This document shows positions 9,647 to 17,215 of a stretch of DNA of 64,000 nt, piece after piece. The stretch lies in NCBI GenBank assembly GCA_003210775.1, contig QCUI01000001.1:1-64000 (forward strand), in the 5' to 3' direction. The stretch is from Synechococcus sp. AG-679-A04 (GTDB taxonomy: Bacteria > Cyanobacteriota > Cyanobacteriia > PCC-6307 > Cyanobiaceae). Position 1 is the stretch's first letter. The number at the start of each line of letters is the position of its first letter. Below the pieces are notes generated by a model. The model had not been told where the DNA came from. It worked only from the letters and a program-made list of their open reading frames with translations, and ran no database searches. The position numbers and the translations under genes are program-made.

Positions 9647-10234
9647 ATGAACACGCAAACCCTGATCATCGCCAGTGGCAATCCGGGCAAGGTGCGGGAA
9701 TTCGAGGGGCTGCTCAGCGGATTACCGCTGAAGGTGAAAGCACAGCCTGAGGGGTTGGACGTTGAAGAAACAGGCAGCACCTTCACCGCCAATGCGCGCA
9801 TCAAAGCGCTTGCCGTGGCGGCAGAGACAGGGGAGTGGGCTCTCGCGGACGACTCAGGGCTGAGCGTGGATGCGCTTGATGGAGCTCCAGGCGTTCACTC
9901 CGCCCGCTACGCCCCGAGCGATCCAGAACGAATCGCTCGGCTGCTGCAAGCCCTCGAATCTGAAGGCAATCGCACCGCCCGCTTCTGTGCAGCCCTTTGT
10001 GTGGCAGCTCCCGACGGCACGGTGCTGCTCGAGGTGGAGGGCCAGTGCAAGGGATGGATCACCCGAACACCGAGAGGAGATCAAGGCTTCGGCTACGACC
10101 CGATTTTTGAAGTCGAAGGCACACAGGCAACGTTCGCAGAAATGTCTCTGCAGGGAAAAAAAGCCCACGGCCATCGAGGTCGCGCTTTCACCTTGCTGGA
10201 ACCTCGCCTGCGGCAACTGCTGTCTCAGCAGTGA
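9647..10234 (+). CDS. rdgB: RdgB/HAM1 family XTP/dITP diphosphatase
   Basis: This protein of 195 residues hydrolyses deaminated purine nucleoside triphosphates (dITP, XTP) to the monophosphate and keeps them out of DNA. The diagnostic start SGNPGKVREF (T/S-x-N-x-x-K), the central ALADDSGLSVDALDGAPGVHSARY and the late GFGYDPIFEVEG and KKAHGHRGRAF segments match the family closely. I chose the ATG at 9647; a TTG two codons earlier overlaps the previous stop and is less likely. It follows the phosphohexomutase gene directly. A gap of 77 bases separates it from the methyltransferase operon, so that operon probably has its own promoter. Confidence 0.94.
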   Translation: MNTQTLIIASGNPGKVREFEGLLSGLPLKVKAQPEGLDVEETGSTFTANARIKALAVAAETGEWALADDSGLSVDALDGAPGVHSARYAPSDPERIARLLQALESEGNRTARFCAALCVAAPDGTVLLEVEGQCKGWITRTPRGDQGFGYDPIFEVEGTQATFAEMSLQGKKAHGHRGRAFTLLEPRLRQLLSQQ

Positions 10235-10311
10235 GACCCGTGCATGCACTGATTGTGACGAGGGGCTGACAAACAGTTCCTGTACGGTGGGATCTGTCGC
10301 TGACGAGGTCG

Positions 10312-11349
10312 ATGGCCATCGCCATGACCACCGGTTACAGCGCACAGACTGAAGGCGCTCTGCTTTGCATCGAAGCCGCCTCGGACTGGGCCCTGACTTG
10401 TGTTGACCAACTTGCTACTGCTGACAGCCATGTGCTGATCGATTACGGAGCCGCCGATGGCGGAACTGCCGTGGGTCTGTGGCAGCAGGTGCTGGACCGC
10501 TTGCATGCCAATCAGCCCCAGGCCCACCTGACCCTGATCGGCAACGATCTGCCCAGCAACGACAACGTTGCCCTGGCCGAGAATCTGGCACGACAGATCC
10601 CTCGCACTCCCAAGCCCACCGTGCTGGTGAGCGCCCGTAGCTTCTATGAGCCATCTGTGGGTCCCAACACGGTGAGCTTTGGCTTTTCCGCCACTGCCAT
10701 GCACTGGCTGAGCGAGTCGCCAGGTCCGCTGAATACCCATACCCACGTGCTGGCATCCGGTGATGCCGATGCTCTGCAACGTTTCACGGCGCAGGCCCTT
10801 AAGGACTGGACTTACGTTTTGGAGTTGCGCAGCAAAGAGCTGAAAGTTGGTGGTCGCCTGCTGACGGTGAACCTGTCCCGCGATGAAGAGGGTCGTTACC
10901 TCGGCAACAACGGCGGCGAAACCCGCAATGTGCACGACCAGTTGCATCAGATCTGGAAGAGTCTTGCCGACGAAGGCGTGATCTCTGAGGAGCAGTACCG
11001 CAAGGGAACGGTGCTGAACTTCTACAAGTCACCCGAAGAATTCATGGCGCCACTGAAAGATCAGAGCTCGGCGCCCTACCGCAATGGGCTGCGTCTGGTG
11101 GATGAGCGCACGGTGTACGTCAAGTGCCCCTACCGCCGCCGCTGGGAGGAGAACGGCGACACTGCTGCCTTCGCGGCTGGACTGATGGCCACGATCCGCA
11201 GCTGGAGCCGTCACAGCTTCGCCAGCACTGCCGGAGACGCGGTGGCAGATGAGGTGTACAGCCGCTTGGAGCAACGCATCGCGGCAGCCCCCTCCGAGTG
11301 GAGCCTGGATTACGTGGAGCACCACCAAATGATGGAGAAAGTGGCCTGA
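10312..11349 (+). CDS. SABATH-type SAM-dependent methyltransferase
   Basis: The 345-residue product resembles the SABATH methyltransferases, which in plants methylate carboxyl groups of small acids (salicylate, indole-3-acetate, jasmonate, farnesoate) or ring nitrogens (caffeine synthase). Visible blocks are the SAM-binding LIDYGAADGGTA (about 43-54), GNDLPSNDN where SABATH enzymes have NDLPxND (about 78-86), SFYEPSVGPNTVSFGFSAT and the hallmark MHWLSESP (about 103-132). The later GGRLLTVNLSRDE is where SAM methyltransferases form strand 5. No signal peptide is present. It heads an operon: its TGA overlaps the next ATG (TGATG). The substrate is unknown. SABATH enzymes are unusual in bacteria, so context is the best clue, pointing to an amino-acid-like or betaine-like molecule. 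Confidence 0.82.
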   Translation: MAIAMTTGYSAQTEGALLCIEAASDWALTCVDQLATADSHVLIDYGAADGGTAVGLWQQVLDRLHANQPQAHLTLIGNDLPSNDNVALAENLARQIPRTPKPTVLVSARSFYEPSVGPNTVSFGFSATAMHWLSESPGPLNTHTHVLASGDADALQRFTAQALKDWTYVLELRSKELKVGGRLLTVNLSRDEEGRYLGNNGGETRNVHDQLHQIWKSLADEGVISEEQYRKGTVLNFYKSPEEFMAPLKDQSSAPYRNGLRLVDERTVYVKCPYRRRWEENGDTAAFAAGLMATIRSWSRHSFASTAGDAVADEVYSRLEQRIAAAPSEWSLDYVEHHQMMEKVA

Positions 11350-12404
11350 TGACAACAACAACCCGACCTGCGCCGGACGTCTCGGTGCTAGCTGAACATG
11401 TCTCCGAGCATCTGTCGGTGTTCGTGGTGGCCGAGAACACCGATGCGCGACGCCCCGCGAACGGCGGCCTGCGTCTGCTCAATTACCCAAGCGATGAGGC
11501 CTGCATTGCTGACGGACAGCGACTTGCGGGGCTAATGACCCACAAGCACGACCTCTACGGCACCGGTTTCGCAGGCGGCAAGATCGTGGCGCGCGCCGCC
11601 GAACCGGAAGCGGTGAAGGACGAGCTGATCAGCGTCACCGCTGGGCTTCTGGAGTCTCTCGACGGAGCCATGATTACTGGCTGCGATCTGAACACCAGCC
11701 TGGAGGACATGGAGCGACTGACGGAGCTCACTCCCCATGTACTGGCAGCCGTCGGCAGTCCTGTTGATGCCAGCGCAGCAACGGCTCATGGCACCCTTGG
11801 CGCCGTTGAAGCCGTACTCGAATCAACCCTGGCTGAGGCGAAACCCGGTCGAGCGCTGGTGCATGGATGCGGCGCCGTCGGCGGCACAGTGGCCCGCGTC
11901 TTGGTTGAGCACGGCTGGACCGTGTTCACCGTGGATCTCAGTCCCGAACGTGCAGGCTTCCCTGGTGCCACCCCTCTGCCTCAGGACTGTCCTTGGTGGG
12001 AGCTGAAGCTGGATCTGCTGCTGCCCTGCTCGATCTCAGGTCTGATCAATGCTGAAATCGCCTCGGCCCTGAGAGTCAAATCCGTGGTCCCAGCGGCCAA
12101 TGCTCCGTTCCAAAGTTCTCAACTCGCCGACGACCTGCGTCGCCGGGGCATCCGTGTGCTGCCAGATCCACTGGTCAATGCCGGCGCCGTGATCGCTGAC
12201 TCGATCGAACGCTTCTCACCCGACGCCTGGAAAGGTGCAGGCGCGGAGGATGTCTACGCCTTCGTACGCAATGAGGTGCGCCAAAGAGCCACTGACTATC
12301 TGAATCAGCGCGATCAGGGCCTCTCCGTTGGAGCAGCTCTGGTGGAAGTGACCGCCGAACGGGAGACCGATCCGATCGGCCTCAGCTTCGGAGACGAGGC
12401 ATGA
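11349..12404 (+). CDS. Leu/Glu/Phe/Val dehydrogenase-like protein
   Basis: The ATG at 11349 overlaps the preceding stop and gives 351 residues. The protein has the two domains of the amino-acid dehydrogenase superfamily: an N-terminal substrate domain with THKHDLYGTGFAGGKIV, where leucine dehydrogenases have the glycine-rich segment with catalytic Lys, and a C-terminal Rossmann domain with VHGCGAVGGTVA (GxGxxG). SAATAHGTLGAVEA and VPAANAPF correspond to the family's T-x-x-G and AAN blocks. Members reversibly deaminate branched-chain or related amino acids with NAD. It is close in length to leucine dehydrogenase (about 350 residues). Translational coupling on both sides (TGATG before, ATGA after) implies a joint pathway with the methyltransferase and the flavin oxidase. 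Substrate specificity is not readable. Confidence 0.82.
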   Translation: MTTTTRPAPDVSVLAEHVSEHLSVFVVAENTDARRPANGGLRLLNYPSDEACIADGQRLAGLMTHKHDLYGTGFAGGKIVARAAEPEAVKDELISVTAGLLESLDGAMITGCDLNTSLEDMERLTELTPHVLAAVGSPVDASAATAHGTLGAVEAVLESTLAEAKPGRALVHGCGAVGGTVARVLVEHGWTVFTVDLSPERAGFPGATPLPQDCPWWELKLDLLLPCSISGLINAEIASALRVKSVVPAANAPFQSSQLADDLRRRGIRVLPDPLVNAGAVIADSIERFSPDAWKGAGAEDVYAFVRNEVRQRATDYLNQRDQGLSVGAALVEVTAERETDPIGLSFGDEA

Positions 12405-13588
12405 GCTCGGCCACTCTTCCCTCTAAAGCCTCTGTGGTGATTGTCGGCGGTGGCATGGCAGGTCTCAGCTGTGCCGCGTCCCTGGCCCGTCGCGGCATCA
12501 CCGACGTGGTGCTACTCGAAGCGAAAACACTGGCGCATGCCAAGGCCAGCAGTTTTGGCGAAACCCGGATGTTTCGGGAGATGTACTCCGACCCCGTGCT
12601 CTGCCGTCTAGCGCAGGAGGCCAACAGGCTCTGGCGTGAGGAAGAGATCCACGCAGGAGAACAGCTACGCGAAACCCATGGGTTGCTGTTTTACGGCGAA
12701 AGCTGGGATGAGGAAACGATCGAAGGATCGATCCCAGGTGCCCGCCGGGTGATGGACGATCAGGGCATCCCCTATGAGGCACTGAATGCCGATCAGATCT
12801 CAACCCGCTTCCCCCTGAAACCCAAGAGCGATTTCACCGGCCTGTTTGAGCCCACCGCTGGTGCGGTGCGCAGCGACAAAGTGATTGCCCACTGGATCAG
12901 TACAGCCCGTCAAGCCGGACATCAACTGGTCGAACATTGCCCGGTGGCGAACCTGGATGCCGACGGTGGTGGCGTCACACTTGAGAGCGGTCACCACATC
13001 GCCGCCGGCCAGCTGGTCGTGGCCTGTGGCATCTGGAGCCAGCTGATGCTGGCACCGCTGGGTCTCGCTCCGAAGCTCGAGGTATGGCCCATGCTCTGGG
13101 CTCATTACACCGTGGACCCTGCTTTAGCGGATCGTTATCCGCAATGGTTCTGCTTCCAAAAGGAACGCGGCGATGACGGAGGTCTGTATTACGGCTTCCC
13201 TGTGCTCAGCCATACCAACGATGGCCGACCACGAATCAAAGCTGGCATCGACTGGGCACCCAAAGAACTGCGTGTCGCAGAACCCAATGCCATGACCACC
13301 GAGCCACCGGCCAGGCTGGTCGAACTGCTCGACACGTTCCTGTTCAACGAACTCGAAGGCGTCCAGGAACGGGTCGAAACAGTGATCAATCCCTACTCAA
13401 TGGCCAGCGACGTCAATTTCGTGCTGGACCGTCTGAGCCCCAAGCTGAGCCTGTTTGCCGGAGGCTCAGGCCAAGCCTTCAAATTCGCTCCCCTGATCGG
13501 CGACTCGCTGGCACGACTTGCCAGCGGTGAAACCCCTGCTGTTGATCTTTCCTGCTGGAGTCACCAGCGCGAAGCCGTCAGCGCCTAA
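12401..13588 (+). CDS. Sarcosine-oxidase / N-methyl amino acid oxidase-like flavoprotein
   Basis: The 395-residue product follows the DAO/sarcosine oxidase pattern: FAD-binding VVIVGGGMAG at 12-21, a SSFGETRMFR block at 50-59 corresponding to the substrate loop, GLYYGFP at 261-267, a Lys at 280 (RIKAGID) that aligns with the oxygen-activating Lys of monomeric sarcosine oxidase, and SGQAFKFAP near 356-364. Such enzymes oxidatively demethylate N-methyl amino acids. The Cys that carries covalent FAD in sarcosine oxidase is replaced: the equivalent segment reads INPYS with Asn330. The flavin may therefore be held non-covalently, or the reaction may differ. It overlaps the dehydrogenase gene by 4 bases and precedes the BCCT transporter. 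Confidence 0.82.
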   Translation: MSSATLPSKASVVIVGGGMAGLSCAASLARRGITDVVLLEAKTLAHAKASSFGETRMFREMYSDPVLCRLAQEANRLWREEEIHAGEQLRETHGLLFYGESWDEETIEGSIPGARRVMDDQGIPYEALNADQISTRFPLKPKSDFTGLFEPTAGAVRSDKVIAHWISTARQAGHQLVEHCPVANLDADGGGVTLESGHHIAAGQLVVACGIWSQLMLAPLGLAPKLEVWPMLWAHYTVDPALADRYPQWFCFQKERGDDGGLYYGFPVLSHTNDGRPRIKAGIDWAPKELRVAEPNAMTTEPPARLVELLDTFLFNELEGVQERVETVINPYSMASDVNFVLDRLSPKLSLFAGGSGQAFKFAPLIGDSLARLASGETPAVDLSCWSHQREAVSA

Positions 13589-13613
13589 ATCCCCTCTCGC
13601 CCAAACATCTCCC

Positions 13614-15188
13614 TTGCCCGACCCATCAACCCTCCAGGACGGCGCGACTGAAACCAGCCAGTGGTGGCAACGCAAACCCCTGTGGATCGGAGCAGGGCCA
13701 TTGCTGGTCTTTCTGGTGGTCGCAGCCGTTGACCTCAAACTGGCGCAGCATTTCACCAGCTCAGGCAAGGCCATTGTGAGCAACGCTCTCGGCGGCCTCT
13801 GGCAGTGGATGGTCCTGCTGCTGTTTGTGATTGCCATCGTGCTGGCAGTCAGCCCGATCGGCACCTTGCGCCTGGGAGGAGCTGATGCCAAACCGAGCCT
13901 GAAATTCTTCGACTGGTGTGCTGTGCTGATTTGCACGCTGCTAGCCGGCGGTGGTGTGTTCTGGTCTGCAGCCGAACCGTTGTTCCACTTCCGGGATCCG
14001 GCGCCCTACTTCGTCGGAGTCGAGGGATCCACAGCGGCTGCGGTTGATCCCTCTTTGGCCGTGAGCTTCCTGCACTGGGGATTCCTGGCCTGGGCCCTGG
14101 TGGCAACAACGGTGACGATCACCCTCTCAATCCAGGAGCAACGGGGCGAACCTCTGCGACCACGCACGCTGCTGGTGGGGATCCTTCCCAGCAGCTGGGT
14201 GAATGGTCCTCTGGGGCACCTCGCGGATGGCCTCTCCGTGGTGGCCGCCATCGCTGGAACCGTGGGACCTCTGGGTTTCCTCTCGCTCCAGCTCAGTAAC
14301 GCCGCAGGCATGCTGCCTGGTTTCAGCGACAGCGCGGGACTGCAGTCTCTAGTGGTGGTCCTGCTCACAGCGGTGTTTGCAACCTCCACGGTGAGTGGAA
14401 TCCAGCGAGGCATCAAGTGGCTGTCTGAACTGAACGTCTGGCTGACCCTTGGTCTTGCAGCCGCTTTGCTGTTACTGGGCCCCGGCCTATGGCTGATTCA
14501 ACACTTCATCAGCGCATTCGGGCTCTATCTCACCAACCTGCCGCGGATGGCACTCGCCCACAACAGCAGTCCAGGCAACTGGGTGAATGGCTGGACCGTG
14601 TTCTATTGGGGCTGGTTCCTCGGCTATGCCCCGCTGATGGGTCTGTTCACGGCAGGGGTGAGCCGCGGCCGTACTCTGCGCGAACTGGTGCTGGCGGTTG
14701 CCATCCTCTGCCCGATCGTGACCAACATCTGGTTCACATTGCTCGGCGGCTCTGGGATGCAGTTGGAACTCGCCAACCCAGGCTCCATCAGCGGCCCTCT
14801 CAGCGCCAGCGGGGAGTCGGGCGCACTGCTAGCGATTCTCGGCCAGCTTCCCTTGTCCTGGCTGTTGATTCCGGTCGGCCTTGTGTTGGTGGTGCTGTTC
14901 ATGGCCACCAGTGCCGACTCAATGAGTTACGCAGCAGCCATGGTGGTGAGTGCTCAGCGCACACCTCCGACCCTGCTGCGTTTGTTCTGGGCTCTGATGA
15001 TCGGCAGCCTCACTCTGGTGTTGCTGCGCATCGGCACCAGCCTGGGAGACAACACCTCGATCAACGCTCTGCAAGCCTTCATCGTGATCACCGCCGTGCC
15101 AGTCACCCCTCTGGTTCTGCTGAGTCTCTGGACGGCCCCACGTCTGGCCTGGAAGGAATGGCGCCAGCGACAGCCGGCTCAGGGCTAA
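13614..15188 (+). CDS. BCCT family transporter (betaine/carnitine/choline type)
   Basis: This is a polytopic membrane protein with about twelve hydrophobic segments and the BCCT landmark FWSAAEP (about 116-122), VNGPLGHLADGLSVV (196-210) and GWTVFYWGWF (326-335) followed by SRGRTLREL. BCCT carriers move trimethylammonium compounds such as glycine betaine, choline or carnitine, driven by sodium or protons. In BetP the tryptophan box here reads WAWWISW; in this protein the same stretch is WGWFLGY, so two of the aromatic ligands differ in kind. The start is uncertain: the frame extends back to 13518 inside the oxidase gene, and I prefer TTG 13614 (524 residues), 25 bases after that gene. No strong Shine-Dalgarno is seen. 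Its 3' end overlaps the MFS gene by 86 bases, tail to tail. Confidence 0.85.
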   Translation: MPDPSTLQDGATETSQWWQRKPLWIGAGPLLVFLVVAAVDLKLAQHFTSSGKAIVSNALGGLWQWMVLLLFVIAIVLAVSPIGTLRLGGADAKPSLKFFDWCAVLICTLLAGGGVFWSAAEPLFHFRDPAPYFVGVEGSTAAAVDPSLAVSFLHWGFLAWALVATTVTITLSIQEQRGEPLRPRTLLVGILPSSWVNGPLGHLADGLSVVAAIAGTVGPLGFLSLQLSNAAGMLPGFSDSAGLQSLVVVLLTAVFATSTVSGIQRGIKWLSELNVWLTLGLAAALLLLGPGLWLIQHFISAFGLYLTNLPRMALAHNSSPGNWVNGWTVFYWGWFLGYAPLMGLFTAGVSRGRTLRELVLAVAILCPIVTNIWFTLLGGSGMQLELANPGSISGPLSASGESGALLAILGQLPLSWLLIPVGLVLVVLFMATSADSMSYAAAMVVSAQRTPPTLLRLFWALMIGSLTLVLLRIGTSLGDNTSINALQAFIVITAVPVTPLVLLSLWTAPRLAWKEWRQRQPAQG

Positions 15189-16368
15189 AACTGATCCAGC
15201 TGGCCATCACAACACCAAAAAGGGCCAGTGCCCCATAGATCACTAGCACCAGCGACAGGTCTCCCTGAGGAGAGGCCTGCAGAATCAGCCCAGACACGAT
15301 CGTCATCAACCCGCCCATCACCGTGCCAGAGGTGTTGACGATTGACACTGTCATTGCCGTCTGCCCTGGAGGCGCAGCGGCTTCAGCGATCGGGAACGCC
15401 AGCACGGACGTACCGATGCCGACACCGAAGCTGAAGGCAGGCAGCATCAAAACCCCACGCGGCAGAGATGGCGTGATCAACAGCATCAACGACAGCAGCG
15501 TGATCATGGTGCCGGCCAGAAGCAGACCACCACGTTGCTGAGGTCGGCCACCGAGAGCCCCACTGACAACCATCCCCACCACCAGGCCGATCGACATGAT
15601 CAGGGTGAGACTCTCCATTAACGGACTGGACCAGCCCCTCAGGCTGGAGAGCAGGCCGTACTGCGCCATCCCGAACACGAAGCCAAGCCCCCACGCGTAG
15701 AGAAGGCAGCACTGAATCAGGCGATTGACTCCAGCCCTGGTCCAGCGCTGCACACGAACGTCCTGCTCTGCCTTTGGCAAAACGCTCGGCGCGCGTCGAC
15801 TGGCCCCGAGCAGAAGCATCGGCAAGGCCACAACCAGGGCGAGAGAGAGCCCCTGGAGAAGCACCAGATGCCGCCAGCCGGAGCGGCCCAGCAGCAGTGG
15901 CACCACGGCCGCCAACGCGGCACCGACTCCCAACAGGCCATCGGTGAACCCCATCGCCAGGGCGAAGCGATCTGCGGGCAGGCTGCGTCGTGCCAGCAAC
16001 GCTGATGCTGGGAATGCCACAGCGCAAGCCATGCCAGTGCCGATACGAGACAACAGCAGCCCCTGCAGGCTGTCGCTACTGGCGAACACCAGGCTGCAGC
16101 ACGCTGCAGCTAAAGCAGCCAGCAGCAGCCAGAGCTCGACCCTGCCCCGGTCGATCAAGCGGCCAACGGGCACTTGCACTAGGCCATAGGGCAACAGAAA
16201 GCTGCCGGCAACCAGCGCGACCCCTGCCGAATGCAGACGCAGATCCGATCCCAGGGAGCCTTCGAAATACTGAAAGCTGGTTTCCACCCAGACCAGCCAA
16301 ACCACAAACAGAAGGCTTGTGACCCAGAGCAACCGATCGCTGCGTCTCGCCTCCATGACTCCTACCAA
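15103..16368 (-). CDS. MFS transporter
   Basis: A 421-residue protein with about twelve hydrophobic segments and the MFS loop between helices 2 and 3 (PVGRLIDRGRVEL, a G-x-x-x-D-R-x-G-R variant). The central cytoplasmic loop lies around residues 190-215, as expected between the two six-helix bundles. The C-terminal tail is Pro/Ser rich and is encoded opposite the end of the BCCT gene. The substrate cannot be predicted from the sequence; members near a catabolic operon often import or export its substrate. It lies 28 bases after the SIMPL gene on the same strand, so they may be co-transcribed. Confidence 0.85.
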   Translation of the reverse strand: MVGVMEARRSDRLLWVTSLLFVVWLVWVETSFQYFEGSLGSDLRLHSAGVALVAGSFLLPYGLVQVPVGRLIDRGRVELWLLLAALAAACCSLVFASSDSLQGLLLSRIGTGMACAVAFPASALLARRSLPADRFALAMGFTDGLLGVGAALAAVVPLLLGRSGWRHLVLLQGLSLALVVALPMLLLGASRRAPSVLPKAEQDVRVQRWTRAGVNRLIQCCLLYAWGLGFVFGMAQYGLLSSLRGWSSPLMESLTLIMSIGLVVGMVVSGALGGRPQQRGGLLLAGTMITLLSLMLLITPSLPRGVLMLPAFSFGVGIGTSVLAFPIAEAAAPPGQTAMTVSIVNTSGTVMGGLMTIVSGLILQASPQGDLSLVLVIYGALALFGVVMASWISFSPEPAVAGAIPSRPDVGPSRDSAEPEG

Positions 16369-16396
16369 CAGCTCAAAGTCAGTGTGGGGGAATCGC

Positions 16397-17110
16397 TCAG
16401 TTCAGGCAGTAATCCAACGCAAGACTGAGGCTGGCTTTGGGCAGCGGTGCTTCCTCCGGCCTGAACCGTTCTGCTGCACTGACCGCCATTGGAGAGGGGC
16501 GGGCGGTGGAATGACTGCGTTGATCGATGCGCAGCAGTGCAACCCGACGAAGATTCAGGGCAACTGCCGTCCGCTCAGCCTGCCTGCGTCCGCGTTGAAG
16601 AGCCCTTTCCAGCAGTTGATCCTGCAGACGATCCTGCCCCTCAGCTGATGGCAGGGAGGTCATGCCCTGGAGCCGCACACCCTCCAAACGGCCGGCGCGC
16701 TCAATCAAGGAGTCGTAATTGCTGCGGCCCACCGTTCCGGTGATGCTTGTGGAGGCCCGATAGCCCTTGGATTGCGCAGAACCGCCCGTGGCATAAGTGT
16801 TTGGAGCAGGGATCACAAGCCCCCCGATGACCAGGGGCTCCAACGCCACGCGCAACCTGGCCAAACGCCCACTGAGTTGCTCCAGTGCGGCTGCGCTGCT
16901 GGAGGCTTCCGATTCGAGGCGCAAGTTGAAGCGGAAGCTCTCAGTTCGACTTTCACCGCTCTCGCGCAAATTCAGCTGCAGCAGAGTGCCACGGCAAACA
17001 GGGCCCTGAATCTCAGCTTTGGCCGCGAAGGGAATCAGCGAGCCAGTTGGACCAAGCAACAGAACTGCGACCAATGGCAGGCATTGAGGGTGCAAGGCAG
17101 AGAGCTTCAC
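16397..17110 (-). CDS. SIMPL-domain (DUF541) periplasmic protein
   Basis: The 237-residue protein starts with a signal peptide (hydrophobic LPLVAVLLLGPTGSLIPF, cut probably after AKA near residue 31). The remainder fits the SIMPL domain (DUF541): a long helix-strand region with LEQLSGRLARLRVALEPL, then STSITGTVGRSNYDSLIERAGRL where the family has its conserved segment, and an ALQRGRRQAERTAVALNL helix followed by a basic tail. SIMPL proteins are periplasmic or outer-membrane-associated; their biochemical role is poorly defined. Placement between the carotenoid oxygenase and the MFS gene, all on the minus strand, does not by itself indicate a partner. Confidence 0.72.
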   Translation of the reverse strand: MKLSALHPQCLPLVAVLLLGPTGSLIPFAAKAEIQGPVCRGTLLQLNLRESGESRTESFRFNLRLESEASSSAAALEQLSGRLARLRVALEPLVIGGLVIPAPNTYATGGSAQSKGYRASTSITGTVGRSNYDSLIERAGRLEGVRLQGMTSLPSAEGQDRLQDQLLERALQRGRRQAERTAVALNLRRVALLRIDQRSHSTARPSPMAVSAAERFRPEEAPLPKASLSLALDYCLN

Positions 17111-17215
17111 GCGCGAAACAGCAGAAAGATGAGTTGCTGTCTAAATCAAGAGCCGGCTTGGAACATGTGAGAACCATGACCGGCGCTGCTTGAAGCACCA
17201 CCGGATCAGACTGAG

